A stretch of DNA of 64,000 nucleotides from Gordionus sp. m RMFG-2023 (GCF_954871325.1 NC_088775.1:91084805-91148804); one strand, 5' to 3'; positions 53,001 through 63,880 are shown, counted from the stretch's first letter. The notes: generated by a model not told the origin, from the sequence alone. A program made the numbers and translations.

Positions 53001-56000
53001 TTTATATAACTCAGAAAAATATAGTACATTAATTTTAATATTTAAATTAATTTATATATCTATTCTTAAGGATCTTACTTTTTTTTAATTCTTGCCATTT
53101 TGTCAAGCGATGGTCTATTATCCCTGCTGATTATTTTGTATAACTTACAAAAAAATACACATAATATACATTATTTTTATTATTTAAATAATAATTTTAT
53201 ATCTATTCAAAAAAGACTATATTACAATATATTTTTTTATTTAACTAAATTTACATATCTACTCTTAAGGATTATATCTTTTTTAACAATGTTTTATTCC
53301 TGCTAATTGTATATACCTCAAAGACGATACGGGATTTTTATTTTTATTATATAAAACTATTCCAAAAAAAACAATACATATTACGATATTTATATTAATT
53401 AAATATTGTTCTATATCTATTCAGAAGGATCCTATTTTATAGTATTTTATTTTATCCTACCTTATAAAAATAACTTGAGAATGGGTGCCCTGAACTAGCA
53501 ATATATATTATTTTGAATAATCCATTTTTAGCATTCTCTCATATCACATTTTTCAAATCATCTGATTTGAGATTTTTAGGCAGAACAAGTTTACTCATCA
53601 CATTCTTCGTAGACATTCCAACCCAAATGTTTTATAAATTTCGCGTTTTAAGCATAATTAATTATGAATTTCTTATATTTAGAATTGTAAGTTTTGTGTT
53701 TATCTTTTTTCATGTAATAACTTGTTTTAGAAAATGACTATAAAATTTTACTAAAATTTATTAATTATTTAAACAGGTATCAATATACAAATTATTGCCT
53801 CTTAGGGTAGTTTCACGTTTTTGGGGCTACATAAATAATATAGACTTACCATACTGGTTAAGACAACCATTGCTTCTCACTTATGTCTGGTGCTACAATA
53901 TTAACCTAAATGAGGCACAAATTGAAGATTTAAATAAATATAAAAACTTGGGACAACTCTTTTGCAGGAAGCTGAAACCAAATGTTAGACCTATAGATGA
54001 AGACAGTGATTTAGTAAATTTCAATATATACTATATAATAAACTATAATCTTATAAATAAAATTGTATAAATGATATCTATTTTAGATATCTATATATTT
54101 ATTTTAAGAATTTAGTTATAATCAACATTCTTTTAATATTTTATAAAATGAAAATACCCAATATGATAACGTATAGCTAAACATAATATAAAAATATTTA
54201 TCTATAGAATAGAGAAAGGTATGATAATATACCATATTTATATTTAAATTAAATTTTCTTGATCTAAATTTTATTTTTCACAATTTAACATAATTGCTAC
54301 ATTGTTATAATTTTTAGGAATAGCATATTGTATGATTAATTTTTTATTGTACATTTAGATTAACTATATATCTCATATGGTAAAATGACCATTTCATATA
54401 ATTTCTAATCATTATACCCTAAATAATATAACTGATATTTTTTGATGAGATTTTTATTTTAAAACACAACAAACAATTTTCCTTAAGTATTATTAATTAT
54501 AAAAAAAATATAAAATTTTACTTACTTTTGATAAAATTTATAATTTTTTTTTTTTATATAATAAAATTAAGATTTAAATTTTTTTTATAAAAAAATTGTT
54601 ATTTGTTCCAGATTAGTATCTTTAAAAAGTATTAATTCACAAATGATCTAATTCACATTTTTTTTTCATTAATGGATCACCAATTCTTTTATTTTCACAA
54701 GTTTTTCCAATATTGATGTATTTTGTTAAAGGGTCTGATTTTGGTCAATTTTTAAAAAATGGCCCAACTAATATTTTAGTCAAAATTATTTTTTGCTCAT
54801 AGATGGCAGAAATGTTTGGAACCTCTATTGGCCAAATCTTAGAAGTTTACATAATATTATATTGGCCAAAATCTTAATTGGGTCGTTTTTAAAAATTCAC
54901 TACTTCTCTTCTTTCTATCTTATTTTTTGCACCAATGTCATGCAAAAAAGCGACAAGAAACACTTTTAAAATATTTTACTATTCTCTTTACCAAGGTAAT
55001 ATTTAGTGGATTATAATGAATGATGCTTGGTTGTATTCATTAGGATTTTGAAATGTTTTTTGACAATTGCATACTCTTCCTGACATCCACCCTTTTAGCT
55101 GACTTTTCACCCCATCAAGAAGATAATGATCATATTTTTAAACAAAGAGCACAGGGAACTTTTTAAACCTCCATTAGCCACCAGAAGAGGTTGTCACTAC
55201 TCTACCACATCAAGGCCAAAAATGGGCTTACCCAATTAAACCTGGAAAGCAGCATACAAATAAGATAATGAACGATTAAATTAATCATCTCATAATAGAT
55301 GGAAAAATGATTACATATAAATGTAACTCATAAAATATTTATTTAAATCCTTTCCATGTTGCAAATAAAATCAATCTGTAATAACAAAATATATCACATT
55401 TTTTTAGGCTACAATCTTTTCTTTTTCATAATTAGATTTTTTTATTTTTAAAGATTACTAATAAATTGTTTTTGTCAATTATATATATAATAAAATAAGA
55501 TATTTTTTATAATATATTAATAAAATCATTAAAAAAACCAACCCAAAAAATAATGTTAATATCGAATCTTCGAGAACATTGGATTGGCCCCATATTTCTT
55601 TAAACCGTAAATAACTTAGCTTTTTTCTTTAAATAATGGAATAATATTTTATTAAAACTTACCTACTCACTAATTTCAAAAGAAAAAAAAATTATATTCA
55701 TAAAAAATTGCTGTAATTGAAAATTTTTATTTTAATGATTTAAGTATTATAGTATAAAATACCCTGTATTTTTTTTAATTATTATTGGTTTCTTAAAATC
55801 AAATATATATTTTTTTAACAATAAAAAAAACAAGTGATTTAAAAAAAATAATTTTTTTTAAAATTTTGTTTTCACGAAATTTGCATTAAGATTTTGATAA
55901 TTTTGGGGTAAAATTTGTCTTCTTCAAAATTTTTTTACTTGCTCCAATGACATATAGTTATACCTAGACCGACGATGCGTTCATAAATAATTTAAAAATT

Positions 56001-59000
56001 ATACATCAATGAGACAGCTGGAGACGCCATTTAGATTACCCATGATTATTAAAAATTTTAAACGAGAGGCCATATTTCTATGTCTGGCGCTAACTTCATT
56101 AAAGAATCGCTTGATCATCGAGATGATAAGGAAGCAATTATCAATTTAATTAGTATAGTTTTTAACATGAGAAATAAATGCTATATGGATTACCAAAATG
56201 GCGGGTCCAGCTGATTTGCATTCTACGATGCTTTCAAATGCACTAATTATGAACGCATCGTCAGTCTAGGTATTATTATGATTATATGTCATTGGTAACA
56301 TCATACTTAATTAATAGCAACCTTTTGTATTTGGTAGTTAAGTATCTGCTGTTGAAACGACCCGATTATTTTTTAAGCCAAAATAATATTTACGTAATCG
56401 CGAATTTTATAGCTAACGCGTTATGTTCAAGCGGCGCGTCATTTTAACGCGGGATTATTTACAAAATCAAGGACAATATGGAGCTTTATGATGATAACGC
56501 TTCGATAAAATTTGGAAAAGAATTGTTGCCATGATGCTATGATAAAAAAAATTATATGCCATACTGCTATAATAATAAAAGCAAAATTACTTTATAAGTT
56601 TTTAACGAAAAGCAGAAGATTATTTTTATTAACTTTTTTTTTTAAAAAAAAAGCAGAAGATTATTATTTTTTTAGAAAATGTTTGTTATATAGCAAGAAG
56701 ATAGATATTATTAAATATTATCTCATTGAAGAATCAGCTTTGAAATAACGAACATAACGCATTTACTATAAATTCAGCGTATGACGCCTCCGAGATTCGG
56801 CAAATAGAGGTCCAAACATTTCTGTCATCTATGAGCAAAAAAATATCCAGACCCACGTAATATTATATCGACCGTTAATGGAATAATCGCTCAAAGTTTG
56901 ACGGATGCTAAAATGGTATCTTTATTCAAACATTACCTTCTTGGTTGGCATTGAAGGAAAAAAAATTTATAACATTAAATCTTCCGATTTTTCGTCTGCT
57001 ATTAGTATCGTTTGGAAACTTTTTCTTAAAATTTTTGTGATATTTTGAGGGTGAGATTTCAAAAAATTTGCCAACAAGCTTTGTCAATTGCCGTTTTCTC
57101 TTCATTAGAATCTCGTCTAGAAATTATATTCAAAGATCATTCTTATAATACCCAGTTCAACATCATTTCTCGAATTCTTCGTGCCAAATAAACTCGACTT
57201 GAATTGGAAGCAAATAAACTTTGTCAGGTATTTAATAAACTTATTACAAAAAAATATAGGATTTCTTCTTTATCGCGCTAATTCCAAAACTAGTCGGAGT
57301 CTTTATGAACAACCATATCCTTCCATATGGTCCGGCTTTGGGTTATGACAACGTCATTTTTTTTTATCCAACATATCCCTTTGAATTTTATAAGTTCAAG
57401 CTAGTGGCACATTTCCAGACGATCTCGCCATATTCCCCTTTATCTTTTCCGACAAAGGAGCTACGCCCATTTTCTTTCTTAGGCTATCCTTGTTCAAACT
57501 ATCAAGCATGGTGTAGCCTAGAAATCGGGATTAGATAAATATTATTTGAAAAAAATGTATCTTGATACATATACATCTAAAAAAAATGTGTTTATTATAG
57601 CAACTGCAATAGAGGGCTTCAATTTGGCGAAATATAGAGTACTAAGTAATATTTATTTGGCCAAAATCTTCATTGATCTTATTTTTTTTTAAAAAAAATA
57701 TGGAAGTTTTTACCGATACTACTTATAGCAGTTGACCTTTAAACCAGACCCAGGTCCATCTTTTTTAATCGAAAATATATGAATCGAATACAATTCAATG
57801 CTCAGGATATTTATCTATAGCCATTTTGTGTGGGGGGGGGCGGCATTGCCCCCGGTAGGCTTCCCGCTTCCCCCCAACGGGCAATACATTCCTGAGTGGA
57901 ACCCAGATTTCGTTTCGATTGCCGCTAACTGCAATTCTTTCAGCCCAACGTCATATTTTTTCAAAATTTTAAAACCCGACCCGCGATTTGGGCCCACTCT
58001 ATTTCCGGCGATCTTCATCTTTTAACCGGAATACGCAAATTTGAATTTTGATCGCATCTCTTTTTTTGTTTCGTTCTTTTTTTTTAAAAAAAATATTAAA
58101 TTATTATAACCTTGAAACGAGAAGGAAAAAAAAATAACTATTTTATATAAATAAAAAATTAACTCCAAAAAAAAAATACACATTAAATTTCGTAACCTTC
58201 AAAAATGTAAAGGGAATAAAAAAAAATTAATATTTAGTAGGAAAAAATACTTGATTTTTTGTTGGTGTCAAATAAAACAAAACAAATAGAGCCGATTTAC
58301 GCCACCGCCACCGCTCACACTAAAATGGTGGGGAAGTAGTTTATTTAGAAGTGAGAAGTCCCGTTGACGTATAATAATACCTAGACCGACGATGCCTTCA
58401 TGATAACGCTTTTGAAAACGTCGTTGAATGCAAATCAGCTGGACCCGCCATTTTGGTAACACATGTAACAAAAAATAACTACTATTAAATTGATAACTCG
58501 CTTCCTTATATTATCTCGATGATCGGCCAATTCCTTCATAAAGTTTGCGTCAGACATAGTAACAAATTGGCCCATCGTTTAAAATTTTTTTAATAATGAC
58601 ATGGGTAACCAGGCGTACCCAGCTGTTTTTCATTGTCGCGCGCTTTTAATGAATGCATCGTCAAGTCTAGCCATCATTATATGTCATTGTCCGAAATACG
58701 GAAATACGCCATTTTAATTTCCCGCGTAAGAATCTTTACCTATTTACTCGGGTAAACCCGTAAATTGTGTATCGCCAGCTGATTTGTATCGGATATAAAT
58801 TTTAAATGAAGGATTCATCAGTCCAGTACAATATTAATCCACCGGATAACACGTGGAGGGGGGGGGGTGCTGAATCGCTAAATTTTTCATCCAAGAAAAG
58901 GAAACGCGCGTTTAACTACTAAAGGTTCGGCCCGGTCCCAACTGCCCCGTGTAAATTTTTTACCGGATTTTTTTTGGCTCGGCACTATTTTTAACGGACT

Positions 59001-62000
59001 TGGCGAGCATAAATATTTTAAACTGGGGCCGGGCAGTTCCGATCAAAAAAAGGAATATCTAGAATGAATATATCAGACCATCGACCATAGACCTGACGAT
59101 TCATTTATTAAAAGGTGCCCGCAACAACTTTGAAAGTTTAATTGTTGACAGTGCAATTGGACTGTAAATGTAGACGCCATTGATATTTCCTCCTAAATAC
59201 CCTTCAATGACGGACTTCGATTTATGTACCCCCCCCTCCCCTTTTAATGACAAAATATCAAATTTTTTCTTGTATAAATTATATATTAGATTTCGTCATT
59301 TATTTTTTTTTAAAGTATTATTGCTAAAAAAATATATAAAAAAATATAACAATTGGTTTTTTATTACAAAAAAAATATTATTATTTTTCCCATGTAATAT
59401 TTTTTAGAAGAAATTTTATACACACAAATTTTTTTTTTGTTTTTGTCTCTGCTAGCAATATTTTTTAAAAGACAACGTAGACAGTATACATTTCCACTAA
59501 TTTTAAATATATATAATCTATTTCCACGAGATATGTATAAATTGGTAATGGCTATATTATGTGGCGACGACTCAATTTTGAATGAGATGCAAAAGCTCAA
59601 AATTATTTTTTATACAAGTTTAAAATCACGACATAATGGAATGGATGGCTTAATAATTTAGTCCACGCGCATGTGCCAAAATTTTAAGCCCGGCTCAGCC
59701 CCAGAGAGTACATTTTTCGAGCCCCCCAAGGAATACGTAGTTTTATTATTTTTAAATAATTTTTGGACATATCGTAATTTTTTGTATAAATTGTTTCATA
59801 GGGAATCGATAAAATGCGGAGCAGTAACTTTACGATTTTACGACTGATTAATATGAAAAACCCGACCCATCTCGGATTACAAATACATTTGATGGATAAA
59901 TTTTACAATTTTTTTTTTAAAAATTATAAATTCATCGCTTCGAAAACCTTGGCCGCCATTTTATAATTTAACCCCACCTCCCCCCCCCCCCCCCCAGATT
60001 TTTAATTTTTTGACAGGGGTACCGTTTTCTATATTTATTCCGGCTTCTATCTGATCCAACAGTTTTTACTATCTGTACACACGTATTAAAATTAATATTT
60101 TTCTAACTTTTCCTACTACCCTCTCCGCCCTCTTCTCGTCCACGCAGATCAGTCCCGTCGACGGTAAGGTACTTCATTGCGGCCTGGTGCGGCACGACGA
60201 CCTTATAGAGCAAGTCAAGGGGGTTAAATATTCGCTCTCCCAATTTTTGGGGCCCGGGTGCGAACGCATACTGGACCTGCACCTCAGGATAAAACGCTTA
60301 CCGCCTCCTATCCGCAACGCCTCTTCGCCAGACCTGTTGCTCAATACTCCTAAGAGCGATGCCTCCTACGATATAGGTATATTATTTCCTTCCCTTTAGT
60401 TTGTATTCTAAAAAAAAACCCGCCAAAATTGATTTTTTTTTTTGAAAATATTATTTGTCCGAAATAGTTTTTGATAAACAGCTCGTTTCGAGCCGATTTA
60501 TGAAACCGGTCAACTCAATATTTTGGCCAAAAAAATGCCCAAACTTTTGTGCCATTTCTTGTCAAAATCTTCAGGATTGGTTAATATTTTTATTGGGCCA
60601 AATATTGAGTTAGCCATTTTTTTAAAATCTGCTCCAAATTGAACCGTTTAACACCGCTAATCCGAAACATTAAAAGTTTGATTGGAGAGAACCTTTAAAT
60701 CCAATATCACGTGATAAACTTTTTTTTTTTACAATTAAAAAATGTCACCTTTTTAAAATTTTTAGAATTTTTAAAATTTTTTTTCTAAAGTTTTGAAACA
60801 AATTTTTCGTTTTCAAAACATCTTCAAATCCCCTTTCCGATAAATAAAAATAAATCTCGAGAAGATGGTTATCTGGATGCCACTTACCACCTGATGTCTG
60901 TATTACAGAAACTATTCTTAAAATTATTTATATTTGGGTGGGTTAAATAAAATACATTCGAATTAGGGCCCCAAGAATTTGTATCGACATGGACAATTCT
61001 AGGAAGCCCAAGAATTTGTATCGACATGGACAATTCTAGGAAGCCCAAGAATTCGTATCGACATGGACAATTCTAGGCGTTTGTTCGAGTTTGCTTTTCG
61101 AAACTCTTTAATAGTTAACGCTTCGAAACACAGCGTTTCAAAACGCAAATAATACATTTTAAAAGACGCGTTCGCTTAAATCGGAGACCATTTTGTTTTT
61201 TTTCGTTGTTGTTTTAAATTCGGACGTTTCAAATATTAAAAAAAAAATACGACGCCCGGTACGGATTATTTTTAAAAAATATAATTTATAATAGATAATA
61301 ATGGCGATTTTAAATTTACGGGCTTGACCCGAGTATTTTTTAGGGTTGGTCCGGGCTGGGTTAATTGAAATAAGGCCCCGCCCGTTTACCCCAGTTTAGG
61401 GCTGGGTCTGCCGGTCTCTGATATATTGTATACAAAAAGTAATGTGGCCTGGACTGGGCATTGTGGATCTCTAGTAGTAAGTAGAATGTGTTACCACGAC
61501 GAGGGGCAATATTGTGTAATATCCAATGACATACATAATGCCTAGACTGACGATTCATTCATTAAAAGGGAACATCGATGCAAATCAACTGGAGACGCCA
61601 TCTTGGTTACCCGTATCATTATTAACATTTTACAACGAGGAGCCCAATTTATTCCCATATCTGATGCAAACTTTATTAAAGAATTACCGGATCATCGAGA
61701 TAATAAAGAATCAAGTTATCAATTTAATAGTAGTTTTTAACATGAGAATTATTACTATATGGGTTACCAAAATGTCGGGTCCAGCTGATTTGCTTTTAAC
61801 GACGCTTAAAAATGCATTTTAATGAATGAATCGTCAGTCTAGGTCTTATATATGTCATTGGTAATATCTCATAAAATATCCTGAAGCTTTTACGGGTCAG
61901 GTATTTTTTTTGCAGGCGCTGGATAGCATTTCCGGCCAAATTAGATTTTTCAAATTAAAAAAAACGCGCTTATAATTTGGAAAAAAATAACGGAAATAAT

Positions 62001-62501
62001 TTTGTCCCTCGCGGTATGGTTATTTAACTTTCGAGTTATTTTTAAATTTACATACTAAAATGTGAGAGATTGTTTGAAAATATTGATTAGCCAATCATGT
62101 TACATTTAAATAATTATTTGCTACTTAGCTGTTTTACTCATCTATTGTGAGTCAATATATCGGACATGTATAAAACCAGCATGTTAAATCACGTGTCAAG
62201 GCGGAACCTACCTTCACTTGTTTTTTTAAAAAAAAAATTACTTTTATGCTATTTTAGACAAGGATACCGATGCCATTTGTGCCTACAACTCACTCACCGT
62301 TTCCGACAGCTATAACCCCTTATTGGCTGCCCTAAATATGGATTTCCCCAATTCCAATTCGACGCTCGCGGTCAAACAAGGAAGAGGGAGTTGGGCGTCC
62401 ATACAGGATTCCGATTTTTACAAGGCTCCCCCAAGCATTTTCAAAGATGACGACGATCATTTTTCCTTCCCTTCCACTCGTTCCATCAGTGCCGAATCTA
62501 G
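43857..62501 (+). CDS. PISD: Mitochondrial phosphatidylserine decarboxylase gene, first four exons, runs off right edge
   Basis: PISD converts phosphatidylserine to phosphatidylethanolamine at the mitochondrial inner membrane; the proenzyme cleaves itself at an LGST-type site to form a pyruvoyl cofactor. Seen: exon 1 has a positively charged start and a membrane-like LPISIIIVYTLY; exon 2 YKLLPLRVVSRFWG, DLPYWLRQP and CRKLKPNVRPI match human YKSVPTRLLSRAWG, ELPHWLRRP and RRKLKPQARPV; exon 3 ISPVDGKVLHCG and EQVKGVKYSLSQFLGP match human ISPSDGRILNFG and EQVKGVTYSLESFLGP. Exons 1 to 4 keep the frame through GT/AG introns. Exons 3-4 then carry a low-complexity insert of about 130 residues before the expected LYHCVIYLAPGDYH core. 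The catalytic histidine region and the LGST site lie beyond the right edge. Intron 1 (9.7 kb) contains the Helitron palindrome. Confidence 0.93.
44369..44794. mobile_element. Harbinger-like MITE, GCGCACAA.TTGAGCG ends
   Basis: TGACGCGCACAAGTTGAGCG at the left and CGCTCAATTTGTGTGCACTA at the right are inverted. Related to the smaller element at 45802-45956. The flanking triplets TAA and TAG are only roughly alike. Confidence 0.65.
44825..45588. repeat. Possible old hAT-type element with GATCGGGTC motifs
   Basis: GGATGCACCAATATT at the left and mirrored TCGGATCGGGTCGGCC / ATCGGGTCTGGCCGA blocks near both ends suggest a Charlie-like hAT MITE. Termini are not certain and the interior is noncoding. 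Confidence 0.35.
45589..46091. mobile_element. MITE, CAATGACATA family, interrupted
   Basis: Left CAATGGCATATAATCGTGCC and right TATGTCATTG; it has the family's GGGGACGCCATTTTG and AAAATGGCGGATCCAGCTG blocks. A 155-bp Harbinger-like MITE is inserted in its middle. Confidence 0.8.
45802..45956. mobile_element. Harbinger-like MITE nested in 45589-46091
   Basis: Ends TAGTGCGCACGAATTGAA and CATTTTGTACGCACTA, flanked by TTA on both sides (45799-45801 and 45957-45959). A 3-bp TTA duplication is typical of PIF/Harbinger elements. Confidence 0.8.
46509..46646. mobile_element. 138-bp hAT MITE with perfect duplication
   Basis: CAGAGACCTGCAG at the left, CCGGTCTCTG at the right, flanked by identical TGTGATAC (46501-46508 and 46647-46654). 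It shares ends and GC-rich interior with the BED-encoding element at 22397. Confidence 0.93.
46960..46985. repeat. GACCGACCTTCTGG, two tandem copies
   Basis: Two direct copies of a short unit in PISD intron 1. Confidence 0.7.
47530..47700 (+). repeat. GGGTCATTCC-type repeat
   Basis: Starts GGGGTCATTCCATGTCAAAT. It is related to the minus-strand copy ending at 28383 and abuts the left side of the Helitron palindrome. Confidence 0.5.
48054..49290 (-). pseudogene. Helitron helicase domain, left copy
   Basis: Near 49255 on the minus strand is the Walker A motif GPGGTGKAFLL; the C-terminal end at 48054-48320 reads FVMAISKVQGQTLNKVGIYL and HGHLYVAMSRVCSS, the terminal motifs of PIF1-like helicases in Helitrons. 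Internal frameshifts and stops are numerous. Confidence 0.85.
50011..50310 (-). pseudogene. Helitron Rep-side fragment, left copy
   Basis: YLYKYCYKGHDRTTASLSI, FIDARYISAIESLWRTLDFE and SPAVYRLDLHLPN are typical of the segment after the HUH Rep domain in Helitron RepHel proteins. The HUH motif itself is not seen. Confidence 0.8.
50605..50970 (+). pseudogene. Helitron Rep-side fragment, right copy
   Basis: Mirror of 50011-50310: YLYKYCYKGHDR in one frame, then MQDNSPAVYRLDLHIPNLIL in another. Degraded. Confidence 0.8.
51490..52855 (+). pseudogene. Helitron helicase domain, right copy
   Basis: NLFFIDGPGGTGKAFLLNTI (Walker A), VIIIWDEISITQRHIFEAM (Walker B region) and FVMIINKVQGQTLNKVGIYL in order. 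Better preserved than the left copy in its first half, but still interrupted several times. Confidence 0.88.
52900..53470. repeat. Tandem ~110-130 bp repeat beside the right Helitron
   Basis: Four to five degenerate units containing TTTACATATCTATTTTAAG, a (C/G)GGCCAAA... or TTGCCATTTTGTC block, then TTTTGTATAACTTACAAAAA. Two inverted units lie at 47740-47990 on the other flank. Confidence 0.75.
53777..54013 (+). CDS. PISD: PISD exon 2
   Basis: 79 codons, VSIYKLLPLRVVSRFWGYIN to PIDEDSDL. AACAG acceptor, TTA|GTAAAT donor. Very close to the human protein throughout, including NLGQLFCRKLKP. Confidence 0.95.
54720..54905. mobile_element. Old palindromic MITE copy
   Basis: GTTAAAGGGTCTGATTTTGG at the left, internal TGCTCATAGATGGCAGAAATG and CTATTGGCCAAATC blocks. 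It is close to the 31479-31683 copy, and its ends are eroded. Confidence 0.6.
55070..55215. repeat. Second copy of the 29350-29530 sequence
   Basis: CCTGACATCCACCCTTTTAG, TTTTTAAACCTCCATTAGCC and ACTCTACCACATCAAGGCC correspond in order to parts of 29350-29530. Confidence 0.6.
55945..56294. mobile_element. MITE, CAATGACATA family
   Basis: CAATGACATATAGTTATACC at the left and TTATATGTCATTG at the right; internal GGAGACGCCATTT and AAAATGGCGGGTCCAGCTG. The target duplication is not recognisable. Confidence 0.8.
56345..56900. repeat. Degraded MITE with a nested insertion
   Basis: GCTGTTGAAACGACCCG and AGATTCGGCAAATAGAGG / CATCTATGAGC match the old palindromic MITE; the middle (about 56400-56770) has CGCGTTATGTTC...GGCGCG-like sequence also seen at 27255-27300. 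Confidence 0.45.
57000..57540 (+). other. Possible decayed coding sequence, unidentified
   Basis: Less AT-rich than its surroundings, with stretches such as SRLEIIFKDHSYNTQFNIIS (about 57110-57170) and PDDLAIFPFIFSDKGATPIF (about 57416-57475) in different frames. I do not recognise a family, and stops interrupt it. Confidence 0.25.
57790..58025. other. GC-rich island in PISD intron 2
   Basis: About 55% GC against roughly 25% around it. Open frames of 75 and 67 codons exist on plus and minus strands. Neither resembles a known protein. It could be a MITE end (GTGGGGGGGGCGGC) or part of an unrecognised exon. Confidence 0.35.
58362..58689. mobile_element. MITE, CAATGACATA family
   Basis: CGTTGACGTATAATAATACC at the left, ATTATATGTCATTG at the right, with internal CAGCTGGACCCGCCATTTTGG. 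No clear target duplication remains. Confidence 0.75.
58905..59045. repeat. GC-rich hAT-type MITE fragment
   Basis: GGTTCGGCCCGGTCCCAACTG at the left and CTGGGGCCGGGCAGTTCCGA at the right are roughly mirrored. Confidence 0.45.
59437..59661 (+). other. Unidentified open frame in PISD intron 2
   Basis: 74 codons including PRDMYKLVMAILCGDDSILN. The codon use looks more coding-like than neighbouring frames, but no family is recognised and the first third is hydrophobic low-complexity. It may be a transposon remnant. Confidence 0.25.
60148..60376 (+). CDS. PISD: PISD exon 3
   Basis: ISPVDGKVLHCGLVRHDDLI and EQVKGVKYSLSQFLGP are followed by an unconserved proline/serine-rich stretch. Pyrimidine-rich CACGCAG acceptor, ATAG|GTATAT donor. 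Confidence 0.95.
60465..60659. mobile_element. Palindromic MITE, TAGTGTTGTTAAAC family, diverged
   Basis: Between GTCCGAAA (60457-60464) and ATCCGAAA (60660-60667), a 7/8 target duplication. Ends TAGTTTTTGATAAACAGCTCG and GAACCGTTTAACACCGCTA. Confidence 0.85.
60971..61077. repeat. 37-bp tandem repeat, three copies
   Basis: Unit CCAAGAATTTGTATCGACAT then GGACAATTCTAGGAAGC; starts at 60971, 61008 and 61045, almost without differences. Confidence 0.95.
61335..61425. repeat. Right part of a CAGAGACC-family hAT MITE
   Basis: GGGTTGGTCCGGGCTGGGTT and GGGCTGGGTCTGCCGGTCTCTG; the right end equals that of 46509-46646. The left end was not found. Confidence 0.6.
61524..61860. mobile_element. MITE, CAATGACATA family, perfect duplication
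   Basis: CAATGACATACATAATGCCT to ATATATGTCATTG, flanked by identical GTAATATC (61516-61523 and 61861-61868). It is the youngest-looking copy of the family here. Confidence 0.93.
62258..62501 (+). CDS. PISD: PISD exon 4 (insert region)
   Basis: In frame with exon 3. It encodes DKDTDAICAYNSLTV, then a serine/asparagine/aspartate-rich stretch ending SISAESR at a CTAG|GTTTTG donor. It has no counterpart in human PISD. If the donor were not used, a stop would follow within a few codons. Confidence 0.8.
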
Positions 62502-62801
62502 GTTTTGCTAAATACTTTTAATTTAAATAACCTATAACACTGGCCAATTACTGAATCGCGTACATTTGTGCGCTGTCCGCATAACGAAACGCTCCTTTAT
62601 TCACTGATACAAATATAAATATGACGATTAACGAATCTAAGCCCAAATATTTTATTTTGAAAAAATTAATACATTCTTAAATCAATTTATACTTACAAAA
62701 TGGAATCATGATTTTTTTTTCCTGCGGATTCTAATAAGAAAAAAAAATAGGCACAGGTTCTGCTTCAGGCACCATCGGTATGAATTTAGTTAATGAACAG
62801 T

Positions 62802-63161
<360 letters not shown>

Positions 63162-63275
63162 GAGATTTCGATAATAGATGTTCAAACCTTTGTGCCACCT
63201 ATGAGTTAAATCTCAAGAACTTGCGTATTTTTTTTTCCGAATAAAATATTGAGTTAGCCGTTTAACAACACTAGC
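63162..63275. mobile_element. Right half of a palindromic MITE
   Basis: GAGATTTCGATAATAGATGT, CAAACCTTTGTGCCACCTATGAG, ATTGAGTTAGCCGTTTAACA and ACACTA. The left half is replaced by the (TTCC)n tract, as at 43425-43562. Confidence 0.8.
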
Positions 63276-63415
63276 CAAGTAATAATAATTTAAAAACCAT
63301 TTGTAATGTTGGCGAAGTTTGTCGACAATTATACTCTAATAGAATTATCAACACCATGAAATATCAGAGATTCATCAAATATACATATACTATATGCTTA
63401 CAATAAAGAATTTAC

Positions 63416-63515
63416 TCGGCCCGGCCCAAAAAACCGGCCCGGCCAAAACCGGCCCGGCCCAAAAACCGGCCCGGCCCAAAAACCGGGCCGGTCATTGCGG
63501 ATCCCTGATTTTTAA
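63416..63515. repeat. CCGGCCCGGCCCAAAAA tandem-like block
   Basis: Four to five copies of a ~17-bp GC-rich unit, resembling the subterminal repeats of the CAGAGACC hAT family. Confidence 0.7.
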
Positions 63516-63744
63516 TTCTTTATTCGATTTAATAACTTGTCTTATATAAACAAAGTTTGTTTTGTTTTTTTTTAAAAAATCTTGTAAAGTTTTTGTAAAT
63601 TATTAAAACATTCAAAAATGCTTGATTTAAAATCCCAATAATCTTTATTTTTTTTGTAATCTTGAATAAATCTTGGAAATGATATTTTATATAAATTATC
63701 TGCACTTTTGTTAGGGATCGGCGCATCTAAATTTTAGAAAAGGA

Positions 63745-63880
63745 ATTAGAGATCTGCAAAGATAGGCCAGAGTCCGGCCCGGCCCGAACGGGTTTTGAGC
63801 CGGGCTAGGGCCTAATTCTATTTAAAATATTCGGGCCAGGTCCGGTCGGATCTTGGAATTTTTTTTTAAATATATCTAAA
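63745..63880. repeat. Left part of a GC-rich hAT element
   Basis: AGAGATCTGCAAAGATAGG followed by CGGCCCGGCCCGAACGGG and TTCGGGCCAGGTCCGG. The element may continue beyond the right edge. Confidence 0.5.

Larger units (their letters stand above)
47740..53480. mobile_element. Inverted pair of decayed Helitrons (large palindrome)
   Basis: Left copy on minus (about 50450 down to 48054) and right copy on plus (about 50590 to 52860) encode the same Rep/helicase parts in mirror order, meeting near 50550. Both copies end in AATCCCGG/CCGGGATTAAT next to a CTCACAATG stretch. Beyond that both have tandem ~120-bp repeats with TAGGAT(C/A)CTTAAGAATAGAT. Both are heavily interrupted. It lies in PISD intron 1. 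Confidence 0.8.

Noticed and set aside
53513-53737. 74-codon hydrophobic frame just before PISD exon 2
   Set aside because: Low-complexity AT-rich intron sequence; the exon acceptor lies at 53776.
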